Made by a program: the position numbers and the translations under genes
Notes under the pieces: generated by a model
Database searches by the model: none
The model's input: the letters and a program-made list of their open reading frames with translations, nothing else
What the model was told of the DNA's origin: nothing
DNA from: Streptomyces sp. yr375
GTDB lineage: Bacteria > Actinomycetota > Actinomycetes > Streptomycetales > Streptomycetaceae
Reading direction: 5' to 3'
Length of the DNA stretch: 64,000 nucleotides
Assembly: GCF_900110755.1 (NCBI RefSeq)
Contig: NZ_FOFF01000018.1
Span: forward strand, 1 to 64,000
In this document: in pieces, positions 53,448 to 61,565 of the stretch
Layout of the letters: every line of letters begins with the position of its first letter
How positions within the stretch are numbered: position 1 is the stretch's first letter

Positions 53448-53795
53448 ATGGAAGCCAGGGCCCAGGCGCGGTACATCCGCGTCACGCCCATGAAGGCCCG
53501 CCGGGTGGTGGACCTTATCCGTGGCATGGACGCCACGGAGGCTCAGGCGGTCCTGCGTTTCGCCCCGCAGGCCGCGAGCGTGCCCGTTGGCAAGGTGCTG
53601 GACAGCGCCATCGCCAACGCTGCGCACAACTACGACCACACTGACGCCGACAGCCTCGTCATCACCGAGGCGTACGTCGACGAGGGTCCGACCCTGAAGC
53701 GGTTCCGGCCGCGCGCCCAGGGCCGTGCCTACCGGATCCGCAAGCGGACCAGCCACATCACCGTGGTCGTCAGCAGCAAGGAAGGAACCCGGTAA
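53448..53795 (+). CDS. rplV: 50S ribosomal protein L22
   Basis: This 115-residue protein spans the exit tunnel with its beta hairpin (KRFRPRAQGRAYRIRKRTSHI). ATG 53448 (MEARAQARYIRVTPMKARRV) follows GGAAGGAC at good spacing. An in-frame ATG at 53418 would add MTMTDTGRTT, which has a weaker site, so both starts remain possible. The TAATG overlap couples it to rpsC. Confidence 0.95.
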   Translation: MEARAQARYIRVTPMKARRVVDLIRGMDATEAQAVLRFAPQAASVPVGKVLDSAIANAAHNYDHTDADSLVITEAYVDEGPTLKRFRPRAQGRAYRIRKRTSHITVVVSSKEGTR

Positions 53796-54634
53796 TGGGC
53801 CAGAAGGTTAACCCGCATGGGTTCCGGCTCGGCATCACCACGGACTTCAAGTCCCGTTGGTACGCCGACAAGTCGTACAAGGAATACGTCGGAGAAGACG
53901 TCGCCATCCGTCGGATGATGACGTCCGGCATGGAGCGCGCCGGCATCTCGAAGGTGGAGATCGAGCGCACCCGTGACCGCGTCCGCGTCGACATCCACAC
54001 CGCGCGTCCGGGCATCGTCATCGGCCGCCGCGGCGCCGAGGCCGACCGTATCCGCGGCGACCTGGAGAAGCTGACCAAGAAGCAGGTCCAGCTCAACATC
54101 CTCGAGGTCAAGAACCCCGAGGTGGACGCTCAGTTGGTGGCCCAGGCCGTCGCCGAGCAGCTCTCCTCCCGCGTCTCCTTCCGTCGGGCCATGCGTAAGA
54201 GCATGCAGTCCGCCATGAAGGCCGGCGCCAAGGGCATCAAGATCCAGTGCGGCGGTCGCCTCGGCGGCGCCGAGATGTCCCGCTCGGAGTTCTACCGCGA
54301 GGGCCGTGTGCCCCTGCACACGCTCCGCGCGAACGTGGACTACGGCTTCTTCGAGGCCAAGACGACCTTCGGCCGCATCGGCGTGAAGGTCTGGATCTAC
54401 AAGGGCGACGTCAAGAACATCGCCGAGGTCCGCGCCGAGAACGCCGCAGCCCGCGCCGGCAACCGCCCGGCCCGTGGCGGCGGCGCCGGCGCCGACCGCC
54501 CGGCCCGTGGTGGCCGTGGTGGCGAGCGCGGCGGTCGCGGTCGCAAGCCGCAGCAGGCTCCCGCTGCCGAGGCCCCCAAGGCCGAGGCTCCGGCGGCTGC
54601 CGCTCCGGCTGAGAGCACCGGAACGGAGGCCTGA
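53795..54634 (+). CDS. rpsC: 30S ribosomal protein S3
   Basis: This 279-residue mRNA-entry protein has a KH domain in RPGIVIGRRGAEADRIRGDL and a C-terminal domain with SRSEFYREGRVPLHTLRANV. The last 65 residues are an Arg/Gly then Ala/Pro/Glu tail (RPARGGGAGADRPARGG...) not found in E. coli S3 but usual in streptomycetes. Such RGG-like tails can bind RNA; the role here is unknown. Confidence 0.96.
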   Translation: MGQKVNPHGFRLGITTDFKSRWYADKSYKEYVGEDVAIRRMMTSGMERAGISKVEIERTRDRVRVDIHTARPGIVIGRRGAEADRIRGDLEKLTKKQVQLNILEVKNPEVDAQLVAQAVAEQLSSRVSFRRAMRKSMQSAMKAGAKGIKIQCGGRLGGAEMSRSEFYREGRVPLHTLRANVDYGFFEAKTTFGRIGVKVWIYKGDVKNIAEVRAENAAARAGNRPARGGGAGADRPARGGRGGERGGRGRKPQQAPAAEAPKAEAPAAAAPAESTGTEA

Positions 54635-54639
54635 CCGAC

Positions 54640-55059
54640 ATGCTGATCCCCCGTAGGGTCAAGCACCGCAAGCAGCACCACCCGAAGCGCCGCGGTCAGG
54701 CCAAGGGCGGTACGACGGTTTCGTTCGGCGAGTACGGCATTCAGGCCCTCACGCCGGCGTACGTCACCAACCGCCAGATCGAGGCCGCCCGTATCGCGAT
54801 GACCCGCCACATCAAGCGTGGCGGCAAGGTCTGGATCAACATCTACCCGGACCGCCCGCTCACGAAGAAGCCTGCCGAGACCCGCATGGGTTCCGGTAAG
54901 GGTTCTCCCGAGTGGTGGATCGCGAACGTGCACCCGGGACGGGTCATGTTCGAGCTGTCCTACCCCAACGAGAAGATCGCCCGTGAGGCCCTCACTCGCG
55001 CAGCCCACAAGCTGCCGATGAAGTGCCGGATCGTCAAGCGCGAGGCAGGTGAAGCGTGA
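54640..55059 (+). CDS. rplP: 50S ribosomal protein L16
   Basis: This 139-residue protein at the A-site tRNA elbow starts MLIPRRVKHRKQHHPKRRG and contains RIAMTRHIKRGGKVWINIYP and KPAETRMGSGKGSPEWWIA. The arginine of the RMGSGKG loop is the usual site for hydroxylation in proteobacteria. It overlaps rpmC. Confidence 0.96.
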   Translation: MLIPRRVKHRKQHHPKRRGQAKGGTTVSFGEYGIQALTPAYVTNRQIEAARIAMTRHIKRGGKVWINIYPDRPLTKKPAETRMGSGKGSPEWWIANVHPGRVMFELSYPNEKIAREALTRAAHKLPMKCRIVKREAGEA

Positions 55060-55283
55060 TGTCGGCCGGTACCAAGGCGTCCGAGCTGCGCGAACTGGGT
55101 GACGAGGAGCTTCTCAACAAGCTCCGCGAAGCCAAGGAAGAGCTGTTCAACCTCCGCTTCCAGGCGGCGACGGGTCAGCTCGAGAACCACGGTCGGCTGA
55201 AGGCCGTCCGCAAGGACATCGCGCGGATCTACACCCTGATGCGTGAGCGCGAGCTGGGCATCGAGACGGTGGAGAGCGCCTGA
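55059..55283 (+). CDS. rpmC: 50S ribosomal protein L29
   Basis: This 74-residue two-helix protein near the exit tunnel is recognised by ELRELGDEELLNKLREAKEE and FNLRFQAATGQLENHGRL. ATG 55059 is used; a GTG directly before it at 55056 would add one residue. TGATG overlap links it to rpsQ. Confidence 0.95.
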   Translation: MSAGTKASELRELGDEELLNKLREAKEELFNLRFQAATGQLENHGRLKAVRKDIARIYTLMRERELGIETVESA

Positions 55284-55570
55284 TGAGTGAGAACAACGTG
55301 ACTGAGCAGACTGCAGAGGCCCGCGGCTTCCGCAAGACCCGTGAGGGTCTCGTCGTCAGCGACAAGATGGACAAGACCGTCGTCGTCGCCGTCGAGGACC
55401 GCGTCAAGCACGCCCTGTACGGCAAGGTCATCCGCCGTACGAACAAGCTCAAGGCCCACGACGAGCAGAACGCCGCAGGCGTCGGCGACCGTGTCCTCCT
55501 CGCGGAGACCCGGCCGCTGTCCGCGACGAAGCGCTGGCGCATCGTCGAGATCCTCGAGAAGGCCAAGTAA
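55283..55570 (+). CDS. rpsQ: 30S ribosomal protein S17
   Basis: This 95-residue OB-fold protein has GLVVSDKMDKTVVVAVEDRV and GDRVLLAETRPLSATKRWR as family signatures. It is the last gene of the S10 block before a 110-bp gap with two hairpins, after which rplN starts the spc-like block. Confidence 0.96.
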   Translation: MSENNVTEQTAEARGFRKTREGLVVSDKMDKTVVVAVEDRVKHALYGKVIRRTNKLKAHDEQNAAGVGDRVLLAETRPLSATKRWRIVEILEKAK

Positions 55571-55577
55571 TTAATTT

Positions 55578-55651
55578 CCTGCGGGGGTAATCCCGCAGGT
55601 CAGTTCCGCCAGGCTCGGGGCGGGGTCGCCGCACGCAGGAGACCCCGCCCC
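55578..55651 (+). promoter_or_regulatory. Two consecutive hairpins between rpsQ and rplN
   Basis: CCTGCGGG (55578-55585) pairs with CCCGCAGG (55592-55599). GGGGCGGGGTC (55617-55627) pairs with GACCCCGCCCC (55641-55651). They divide the S10 and spc gene blocks and could act as attenuator, processing site or binding site. Confidence 0.6.
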
Positions 55652-55680
55652 GGGAACCGGCAGACACACAGGAGATAGAC

Positions 55681-56049
55681 GTGATCCAGCAGGAGTCGCG
55701 ACTGCGCGTCGCCGACAACACTGGTGCGAAGGAAATCCTTTGCATCCGTGTACTCGGTGGCTCCGGTCGCCGCTACGCGGGCATCGGTGACGTCATCGTC
55801 GCCACCGTCAAGGACGCGATCCCCGGCGGCAACGTGAAGAAGGGTGACGTCATCAAGGCGGTCATCGTTCGCACCGTCAAGGAGCGCCGCCGTCCGGACG
55901 GCTCGTACATCCGCTTCGACGAGAACGCCGCCGTCATTCTGAAGAACGACGGTGACCCTCGCGGCACCCGCATCTTCGGCCCGGTCGGGCGCGAGCTGCG
56001 CGAGAAGAAGTTCATGAAGATCATCTCGCTGGCTCCGGAGGTGCTGTAA
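55681..56049 (+). CDS. rplN: 50S ribosomal protein L14
   Basis: This 122-residue protein starts at GTG 55681 (MIQQESRLRVADNTGAKEIL as read), followed by GDVIVATVKDAIPGGNVKKG and RRPDGSYIRFDENAAVIL. It forms an intersubunit bridge. ACAGGAG precedes the GTG. It is two bases from rplX. Confidence 0.96.
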   Translation: MIQQESRLRVADNTGAKEILCIRVLGGSGRRYAGIGDVIVATVKDAIPGGNVKKGDVIKAVIVRTVKERRRPDGSYIRFDENAAVILKNDGDPRGTRIFGPVGRELREKKFMKIISLAPEVL

Positions 56050-56051
56050 GC

Positions 56052-56375
56052 ATGAAGATCAAGAAGGGCGACCTGGTTCAGGTCATCACGGGCAAGGACA
56101 AGGGCAAGCAGGGCAAGGTCATCGCGGCCTTCCCCCGCGAGGACCGCGTCCTGGTCGAGGGTGTCAACCGGGTCAAGAAGCACACCAAGGCCGGCCCGAC
56201 CGCCAAGGGCTCGCAGGCCGGCGGCATCGTCACGACCGAGGCGCCTGTCCACGTCTCCAACGTCCAGTTGGTCGTTGAGAAGGACGGCAACAAGGTTGTC
56301 ACGCGGGTGGGTTACCGCTTCGACGACGAGGGCAACAAGATCCGCGTTGCCAAGCGGACGGGTGAGGACATCTGA
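56052..56375 (+). CDS. rplX: 50S ribosomal protein L24
   Basis: This 107-residue assembly-initiator protein begins MKIKKGDLVQVITGKDKGKQ (KOW motif), followed by RVLVEGVNRVKKHTKAG. Its stop overlaps the rplE start (TGATG). Confidence 0.96.
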   Translation: MKIKKGDLVQVITGKDKGKQGKVIAAFPREDRVLVEGVNRVKKHTKAGPTAKGSQAGGIVTTEAPVHVSNVQLVVEKDGNKVVTRVGYRFDDEGNKIRVAKRTGEDI

Positions 56376-56932
56376 TGGCTACCACCACGACTCCGCGTCT
56401 CAAGACGAAGTACCGCGAGGAGATCGCGGGCAAGCTGCGTGAGGAGTTCTCCTACGAGAACGTCATGCAGATCCCCGGCCTCGTCAAGATCGTGGTCAAC
56501 ATGGGTGTCGGCGACGCCGCCCGTGACTCCAAGCTCATGGACGGTGCCGTCCGTGACCTGACCACGATCACCGGTCAGAAGCCGGCCATCACCAAGGCCC
56601 GCAAGTCCATCGCGCAGTTCAAGCTGCGCGAGGGTCAGCCGATCGGTGCCCACGTCACGCTCCGTGGCGACCGCATGTGGGAGTTCCTGGACCGCACCCT
56701 GTCGCTCGCGCTCCCGCGCATCCGCGACTTCCGTGGTCTGTCCCCCAAGCAGTTCGACGGCCGTGGCAACTACACCTTCGGTCTCACGGAGCAGGTCATG
56801 TTCCACGAGATCGACCAGGACAAGATCGACCGTGTCCGGGGTATGGACATCACCGTGGTCACCACGGCGACCAACGACGCTGAGGGCCGTGCGCTCCTTC
56901 GTCACCTCGGCTTCCCCTTCAAGGAGGCGTGA
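56375..56932 (+). CDS. rplE: 50S ribosomal protein L5
   Basis: This 185-residue 5S rRNA-binding protein of the central protuberance has YENVMQIPGLVKIVVNMGVG, TGQKPAITKARKSIAQFKLR and FRGLSPKQFDGRGNYTFGL intact. It lies directly upstream of the zinc-type rpsN. Confidence 0.96.
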   Translation: MATTTTPRLKTKYREEIAGKLREEFSYENVMQIPGLVKIVVNMGVGDAARDSKLMDGAVRDLTTITGQKPAITKARKSIAQFKLREGQPIGAHVTLRGDRMWEFLDRTLSLALPRIRDFRGLSPKQFDGRGNYTFGLTEQVMFHEIDQDKIDRVRGMDITVVTTATNDAEGRALLRHLGFPFKEA

Positions 56933-56937
56933 GCGAG

Positions 56938-57123
56938 ATGGCGAAGAAGGCTCTGATCGCTAAGGCTGCTCGCAAGCCTAAGTTCGCTGTGCGTGCGTAC
57001 AACCGCTGCCAGCGTTGCGGCCGTCCGCACTCCGTGTACCGCAAGTTCGGCCTCTGCCGTGTGTGCCTTCGTGAGATGGCTCACCGTGGCGAGCTGCCGG
57101 GCGTGACCAAGAGCTCCTGGTAA
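56938..57123 (+). CDS. rpsN: 30S ribosomal protein S14, zinc type
   Basis: This 61-residue short S14 has two CxxC pairs (CQRCG and CRVC) that bind zinc. ATG 56938 starts MAKKALIAKAARKPKFAVRAY behind AAGGAGG. It is the housekeeping copy; a cysteine-free long paralogue under Zur control is expected elsewhere in the genome. A palindrome CCCTTATAAGGG directly after the stop (57127-57138) could end or process the transcript. Confidence 0.96.
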   Translation: MAKKALIAKAARKPKFAVRAYNRCQRCGRPHSVYRKFGLCRVCLREMAHRGELPGVTKSSW

Positions 57124-57334
57124 ACCCCCTTATAAGGGTTCCAGAGGCTCTCGGTAAGTAAAGGGCATTGGTCAGGTGCCCCTCCCTTCATGGCTTAGGC
57201 TGGGAGGGTTGGGCGCCTGACGCCCGTACGACTTACTACGCCGTAGGTCCACCGCGCCGCACCCGTCCCGTCTCGGATCGGGGAGAGGGATGGCGCACCA
57301 GGAAACCCCGGCGAGAGAGGCCACAGGCCAATTC
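57124..57334 (+). other. rpsN-rpsH gap with palindrome
   Basis: This 211-bp gap is unusually long for the middle of the spc operon. It has CCCTTATAAGGG at 57127-57138, a TAGGCT that could be a -10 at 57197-57202, and a small GGGCG-CCTGA-CGCCC stem near 57211-57225. A second promoter for rpsH onward is possible but not established. Confidence 0.45.
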
Positions 57335-57733
57335 ATGACCATGACTGATCCGATCGCAGACATGCTTACGCGTCTGCGGAACGCGAACTCGGCGTACCAC
57401 GACTCCGTGACGATGCCGGCATCGAAGATCAAGTCTCACATCGCGGAGATCCTCCAGCAGGAGGGCTTCATCACGGGCTGGAAGGTCGAGGACGCCGAGG
57501 TCGGCAAGAACCTCGTTCTCGAGCTGAAGTTCGGCCCGAACCGTGAGCGCTCCATCGCGGGCATCAAGCGGATCTCAAAGCCCGGTCTCCGGGTTTACGC
57601 GAAGTCCACCTCCCTGCCCAAGGTGCTCGGTGGCCTCGGCGTGGCGATCATCTCCACGTCGCACGGTCTCCTCACCGACAAGCAGGCCGGCAAGAAGGGC
57701 GTAGGCGGAGAAGTTCTCGCCTACGTCTGGTAG
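57335..57733 (+). CDS. rpsH: 30S ribosomal protein S8
   Basis: This 132-residue protein starts MTMTDPIADMLTRLRNANSA and has VLGGLGVAIISTSHGLLTDK at its rRNA-binding C-terminal half. In E. coli S8 represses the spc operon through a site at the L5 gene start; the gap before this gene is a place to look for an equivalent. An in-frame ATG at 57290 would add 15 unlikely residues. Confidence 0.96.
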   Translation: MTMTDPIADMLTRLRNANSAYHDSVTMPASKIKSHIAEILQQEGFITGWKVEDAEVGKNLVLELKFGPNRERSIAGIKRISKPGLRVYAKSTSLPKVLGGLGVAIISTSHGLLTDKQAGKKGVGGEVLAYVW

Positions 57734-57757
57734 CGGAAGGGAACGGAGGAAACAGCT

Positions 57758-58297
57758 ATGTCGCGCATTGGCAAGCTCCCTATCACGGTTCCCGCCGGCG
57801 TGGACGTCACCATCGACGGCCAGACGGTCTCGGTCAAGGGCCCCAAGGGTTCGCTGACCCACACCATCGTCTCGCCGATCGAGATCGCCAAGGCTGAGGA
57901 CGGCGTTCTGAACGTCACCCGCCCCAACGACGAGCGTCAGAGCAAGGCCCTGCACGGCCTGTCCCGCACGCTGGTGGCGAACATGATCACCGGCGTGACC
58001 CAGGGTTACGTGAAGAAGCTCGAGATCAGTGGTGTCGGTTACCGCGTGACCGCGAAGGGCTCGAACCTCGAGTTCGCGCTCGGTTACAGCCACCCGATCA
58101 CGGTCGAGGCCCCCGAGGGAATCTCCTTCAAGGTCGAGAACCCCACGCGGTTCTCGGTCGAGGGCATCGACAAGCAGAAGGTCGGCGAGGTTGCGGCCAA
58201 CATCCGCAAGCTGCGCAAGCCCGACCCGTACAAGGCCAAGGGTGTCAAGTACGAGGGCGAAGTCATCCGCCGCAAGGTCGGAAAGGCGGGTAAGTAA
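57758..58297 (+). CDS. rplF: 50S ribosomal protein L6
   Basis: This 179-residue duplicated-fold protein starts MSRIGKLPITVPAGVDVTID and contains YVKKLEISGVGYRVTAKGSN and RKPDPYKAKGVKYEGEVIRR. It lies near the sarcin-ricin loop. GGAGGAAACAGCT provides its ribosome site, and it is four bases from rplR. Confidence 0.96.
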   Translation: MSRIGKLPITVPAGVDVTIDGQTVSVKGPKGSLTHTIVSPIEIAKAEDGVLNVTRPNDERQSKALHGLSRTLVANMITGVTQGYVKKLEISGVGYRVTAKGSNLEFALGYSHPITVEAPEGISFKVENPTRFSVEGIDKQKVGEVAANIRKLRKPDPYKAKGVKYEGEVIRRKVGKAGK

Positions 58298-58300
58298 GCC

Positions 58301-58684
58301 ATGGCATACGGACAGAAGATCCTCAAGGGCGACGCTTACAAGCGTGCCGCGATCAAGCGTCGCCACATCCGGATCCGTAAGCACATCTCGGGTACGGCTG
58401 AGCGTCCGCGTCTCGTCGTGACGCGCTCGAACCGCCACATCGTGGCCCAGGTCATCGACGACATCAAGGGTCACACCCTGGCGTCGGCGTCGACCCTGGA
58501 CACGGCGATCCGCGGCGGCGAGGGCGACAAGTCCGCGCAGGCCAAGTCGGTCGGCGCCCTGGTCGCCGAGCGCGCCAAGGCCGCCGGTGTCGAGGCTGTC
58601 GTGTTCGACCGTGGTGGTAACCAGTACGCCGGGCGCATCGCCGCCCTGGCGGACGCCGCCCGCGAAGCCGGACTCAAGTTCTGA
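58301..58684 (+). CDS. rplR: 50S ribosomal protein L18
   Basis: This 127-residue 5S rRNA-binding protein starts MAYGQKILKGDAYKRAAIKR and has RPRLVVTRSNRHIVAQVIDD and FDRGGNQYAGRIAALADAAR. It partners L5. The following 64-bp gap contains a 16-bp perfect palindrome before rpsE. Confidence 0.96.
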   Translation: MAYGQKILKGDAYKRAAIKRRHIRIRKHISGTAERPRLVVTRSNRHIVAQVIDDIKGHTLASASTLDTAIRGGEGDKSAQAKSVGALVAERAKAAGVEAVVFDRGGNQYAGRIAALADAAREAGLKF

Positions 58685-58699
58685 GTCGCCCGTCGCGCT

Positions 58700-58715
58700 A
58701 GCGACCTAGGTCGCT
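58700..58715. promoter_or_regulatory. Perfect palindrome between rplR and rpsE
   Basis: AGCGACCTAGGTCGCT is self-complementary over 16 bases, and CTAGC elements flank it on both sides. It may be a mRNA hairpin or a protein-binding site. Confidence 0.55.
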
Positions 58716-58748
58716 GCGTAGCTAGCGGAAAAAGAGAGAGGTAATCCA

Positions 58749-59354
58749 ATGGCTGGACCCCAGCGCCGCGGAAGCGGTGCCGGTGGCGGCGAGCGGCGGG
58801 ACCGGAAGGGCCGTGACGGCGGCGCTGCTGCCGCCGAGAAGACCGCGTACGTTGAGCGCGTTGTCGCGATCAACCGTGTCGCCAAGGTTGTGAAGGGTGG
58901 TCGTCGCTTCAGCTTCACCGCGCTGGTCGTGGTGGGCGACGGTGACGGCACCGTGGGTGTCGGTTACGGCAAGGCCAAGGAGGTGCCGGCCGCCATCGCC
59001 AAGGGTGTTGAGGAGGCCAAGAAGCACTTCTTCAAGGTCCCCCGCATCCAGGGCACCATCCCGCACCCGATCACGGGCGAGAAGGCCGCGGGCGTCGTCC
59101 TGCTCAAGCCTGCTTCCCCCGGTACCGGCGTCATCGCCGGTGGCCCGGTGCGTGCCGTGCTCGAGTGCGCCGGCGTTCACGACATCCTGTCGAAGTCGCT
59201 CGGTTCGTCGAACGCGATCAACATCGTGCACGCGACCGTGGAGGCCCTGAAGGGCCTGCAGCGTCCCGAGGAGATCGCGGCTCGCCGTGGTCTGCCCCTC
59301 GAGGACGTCGCTCCCGCGGCTCTGCTTCGTGCGCGTGCCGGGGCTGGTGCGTAA
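58749..59354 (+). CDS. rpsE: 30S ribosomal protein S5
   Basis: This 201-residue protein has a double-stranded RNA-binding-like domain (RVAKVVKGGRRFSFTALVVVG) and GVVLLKPASPGTGVIAGGPV. It carries about 35 extra Gly/Arg-rich N-terminal residues (MAGPQRRGSGAGGGERRDRK), common in streptomycetes. Residues in the spectinomycin-site loop look wild type. It overlaps rpmD by TAATG. Confidence 0.96.
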   Translation: MAGPQRRGSGAGGGERRDRKGRDGGAAAAEKTAYVERVVAINRVAKVVKGGRRFSFTALVVVGDGDGTVGVGYGKAKEVPAAIAKGVEEAKKHFFKVPRIQGTIPHPITGEKAAGVVLLKPASPGTGVIAGGPVRAVLECAGVHDILSKSLGSSNAINIVHATVEALKGLQRPEEIAARRGLPLEDVAPAALLRARAGAGA

Positions 59355-59536
59355 TGGCCCGCCTCAAGATCACGCAGACGAAGTCCTACATCGGCAGCAA
59401 GCAGAACCACCGTGACACCCTGCGTTCGCTCGGGCTCAAGCGCCTGAACGACGTGGTCGTCAAGGAGGACCGCCCCGAGTTCCGCGGCATGGTGCACACC
59501 GTCCGCCACCTCGTGACGGTTGAGGAGGTCGACTGA
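59354..59536 (+). CDS. rpmD: 50S ribosomal protein L30
   Basis: This 60-residue protein starts MARLKITQTKSYIGSKQNHR and has TLRSLGLKRLNDVVVKEDRP. ATG 59354 overlaps the rpsE stop. It is two bases before rplO. Confidence 0.95.
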   Translation: MARLKITQTKSYIGSKQNHRDTLRSLGLKRLNDVVVKEDRPEFRGMVHTVRHLVTVEEVD

Positions 59537-59538
59537 TC

Positions 59539-59994
59539 ATGGCGGAGAACAACCCGCTCAAGATCCACAACCTCCGTCCCGCCCCGGGCGCCAAGACCGC
59601 CAAGACCCGTGTGGGTCGTGGTGAGGCGTCGAAGGGTAAGACGGCCGGTCGTGGTACCAAGGGCACGAAGGCCCGTTACCAGGTTCCGGAGCGCTTCGAG
59701 GGTGGCCAGATGCCCCTCCACATGCGTCTTCCGAAGCTGAAGGGCTTCAAGAACCCGTTCAAGACCGAGTTCCAGGTCGTGAACCTCGACAAGCTGGCCG
59801 CGCTGTACCCCGAGGGTGGCGAGGTCACCGTCGAGGGTCTCGTCGCCAAGGGCGCGGTTCGCAAGAACAGCCTCGTCAAGGTCCTGGGCCAGGGCGAGAT
59901 CTCCGTGGCGCTGCAGGTGACGGTCGACGCCGTCTCCGGCTCCGCCAAGGAGAAGATCACCGCCGCCGGCGGTACCGTCACCGAGCTCGTCTGA
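59539..59994 (+). CDS. rplO: 50S ribosomal protein L15
   Basis: This 151-residue late-assembly protein starts with NPLKIHNLRPAPGAKTAKTR, followed by RGEASKGKTAGRGTKGTKAR and RLPKLKGFKN. It is the last ribosomal gene before secY. A strong hairpin 40 bp downstream may reduce read-through to secY. Confidence 0.96.
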   Translation: MAENNPLKIHNLRPAPGAKTAKTRVGRGEASKGKTAGRGTKGTKARYQVPERFEGGQMPLHMRLPKLKGFKNPFKTEFQVVNLDKLAALYPEGGEVTVEGLVAKGAVRKNSLVKVLGQGEISVALQVTVDAVSGSAKEKITAAGGTVTELV

Positions 59995-60033
59995 CACATC
60001 TCAGGCGCGTCTCGATGACTTGAGCGATCCCGA

Positions 60034-60065
60034 CCGGGGATATCCCACAAATGGGGTATCCCCGG
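60034..60065 (+). terminator. Strong hairpin between rplO and secY
   Basis: A 13-bp stem with one G-U pair (60034-60046 with 60053-60065) closes an ACAAAT loop. TTGGTCGTTCC follows, with a possible -10 TACTCT at 60084-60089. The block suggests attenuation plus a separate secY-adk promoter. Confidence 0.65.
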
Positions 60066-60251
60066 TTGGTCGTTCCTAGGCGGTACTCTCGCCGGTAAGG
60101 TGACCTGCACTGCCGACTTTCACCGGGTGCTTCTCATGGGGCACCTTCAACGGCAGTCGACCGTTACTCATGTCGTTGCTGTCGTTGTTCTTTATTGGAC
60201 CCTCAAGACCGTCACCCTTGACGCAGATGCGCGGGGGTCGCAGGAGGCACC

Positions 60252-61565
60252 GTGCTCACCGCGTTCGCCCGGGCGTTCAAGACGCCCGACCTGCGCAAGA
60301 AGCTCCTCTTCACGCTCGGGATCATCGTGATCTACCGGGTCGGGACGCACATCCCGATCCCCGGTGTCGACTACACGTCCGTTCAGCGGTGTGTGGACGA
60401 GGCGTCCGGCAACCAGGGCCTCTTCGGTCTGGTGAACATGTTCAGCGGCGGCGCGCTGCTGCAGATCACCATCTTCGCGCTGGGCATCATGCCGTACATC
60501 ACGGCCAGCATCATTCTTCAACTGCTGACCGTGGTCATCCCGCGTCTGGAAGCCCTCAAGAAGGAGGGCCAGGCCGGCACGTCGAAGATCACGCAGTACA
60601 CCCGCTACCTGACCGTGGCGCTCGCCATCCTGCAAGGCACCGGCCTGGTGGCCACCGCCCGCAGCGGCGCCCTGTTCTCCGGTTGCTCGGTCGGCTCGAG
60701 CATCGTCCCGGACCGCGCGATCTTCACCACCATCGTCATGGTCATCTGCATGACCGCCGGTACGGCCATGGTCATGTGGCTCGGTGAGCTGATCACCGAC
60801 CGCGGCATCGGCAACGGCATGTCGATCCTGATGTTCATCTCGATCGCCGCGACGTTCCCGTCCGCGCTGTGGGCCATCAAGAAGCAGGGCACGCTGGCGG
60901 ACGGCTGGATCGAGTTCGGCACCGTCATCCTGGTCGGCCTGGTCATGGTCGGCCTGGTGGTCTTCGTCGAGCAGGCCCAGCGCCGGATCCCCGTGCAGTA
61001 CGCGAAGCGCATGATCGGCCGCCGGTCCTACGGCGGTACGTCGACGTACATCCCGCTCAAGGTGAACCAGGCCGGTGTGATCCCGGTCATCTTCGCCTCG
61101 TCGCTGCTCTACATCCCGGCCCTCGTCGCCCAGTTCTCCAGCGGGACCTCCGGCTGGAAGACCTGGATCGAGACGAACCTCACCAAGGGTGACCACCCGA
61201 TCTACATCAGCATGTACTTCTTGCTGATCGTTTTCTTCGCGTTCTTCTACGTGGCGATCTCCTTCAACCCCGAGGAAGTCGCCGACAACATGAAGAAGTA
61301 TGGTGGCTTCATCCCGGGCATCCGGGCTGGCCGGCCGACCGCTGAGTACCTGTCGTACGTGCTCAACCGGATCACCTGGCCGGGTTCGCTGTATCTGGGT
61401 CTGATCGCTCTTGTCCCGACAATGGCGTTGATCGGTTTCGATGCGAACCAGAACTTCCCGTTCGGTGGCACCAGCATCCTGATCATCGTGGGTGTCGGTC
61501 TCGAGACGGTGAAGCAGATCGAGAGCCAGCTCCAGCAGCGCAATTACGAAGGGTTCCTCCGCTGA
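60252..61565 (+). CDS. secY: Preprotein translocase subunit SecY
   Basis: This 437-residue, ten-helix channel protein starts at GTG 60252 (VLTAFARAFKTPDLRKKLLF). Typical segments include VGTHIPIPGVDY, LGIMPYITASIILQLLTVVIP, RGIGNGMSILMFISIAA and the cytoplasmic loop REDPEE-like FNPEEVADNMKKYGGFIPGIR. It forms the Sec channel with SecE (27998-28285) and SecG elsewhere. Its stop overlaps adk. Confidence 0.97.
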   Translation: MLTAFARAFKTPDLRKKLLFTLGIIVIYRVGTHIPIPGVDYTSVQRCVDEASGNQGLFGLVNMFSGGALLQITIFALGIMPYITASIILQLLTVVIPRLEALKKEGQAGTSKITQYTRYLTVALAILQGTGLVATARSGALFSGCSVGSSIVPDRAIFTTIVMVICMTAGTAMVMWLGELITDRGIGNGMSILMFISIAATFPSALWAIKKQGTLADGWIEFGTVILVGLVMVGLVVFVEQAQRRIPVQYAKRMIGRRSYGGTSTYIPLKVNQAGVIPVIFASSLLYIPALVAQFSSGTSGWKTWIETNLTKGDHPIYISMYFLLIVFFAFFYVAISFNPEEVADNMKKYGGFIPGIRAGRPTAEYLSYVLNRITWPGSLYLGLIALVPTMALIGFDANQNFPFGGTSILIIVGVGLETVKQIESQLQQRNYEGFLR

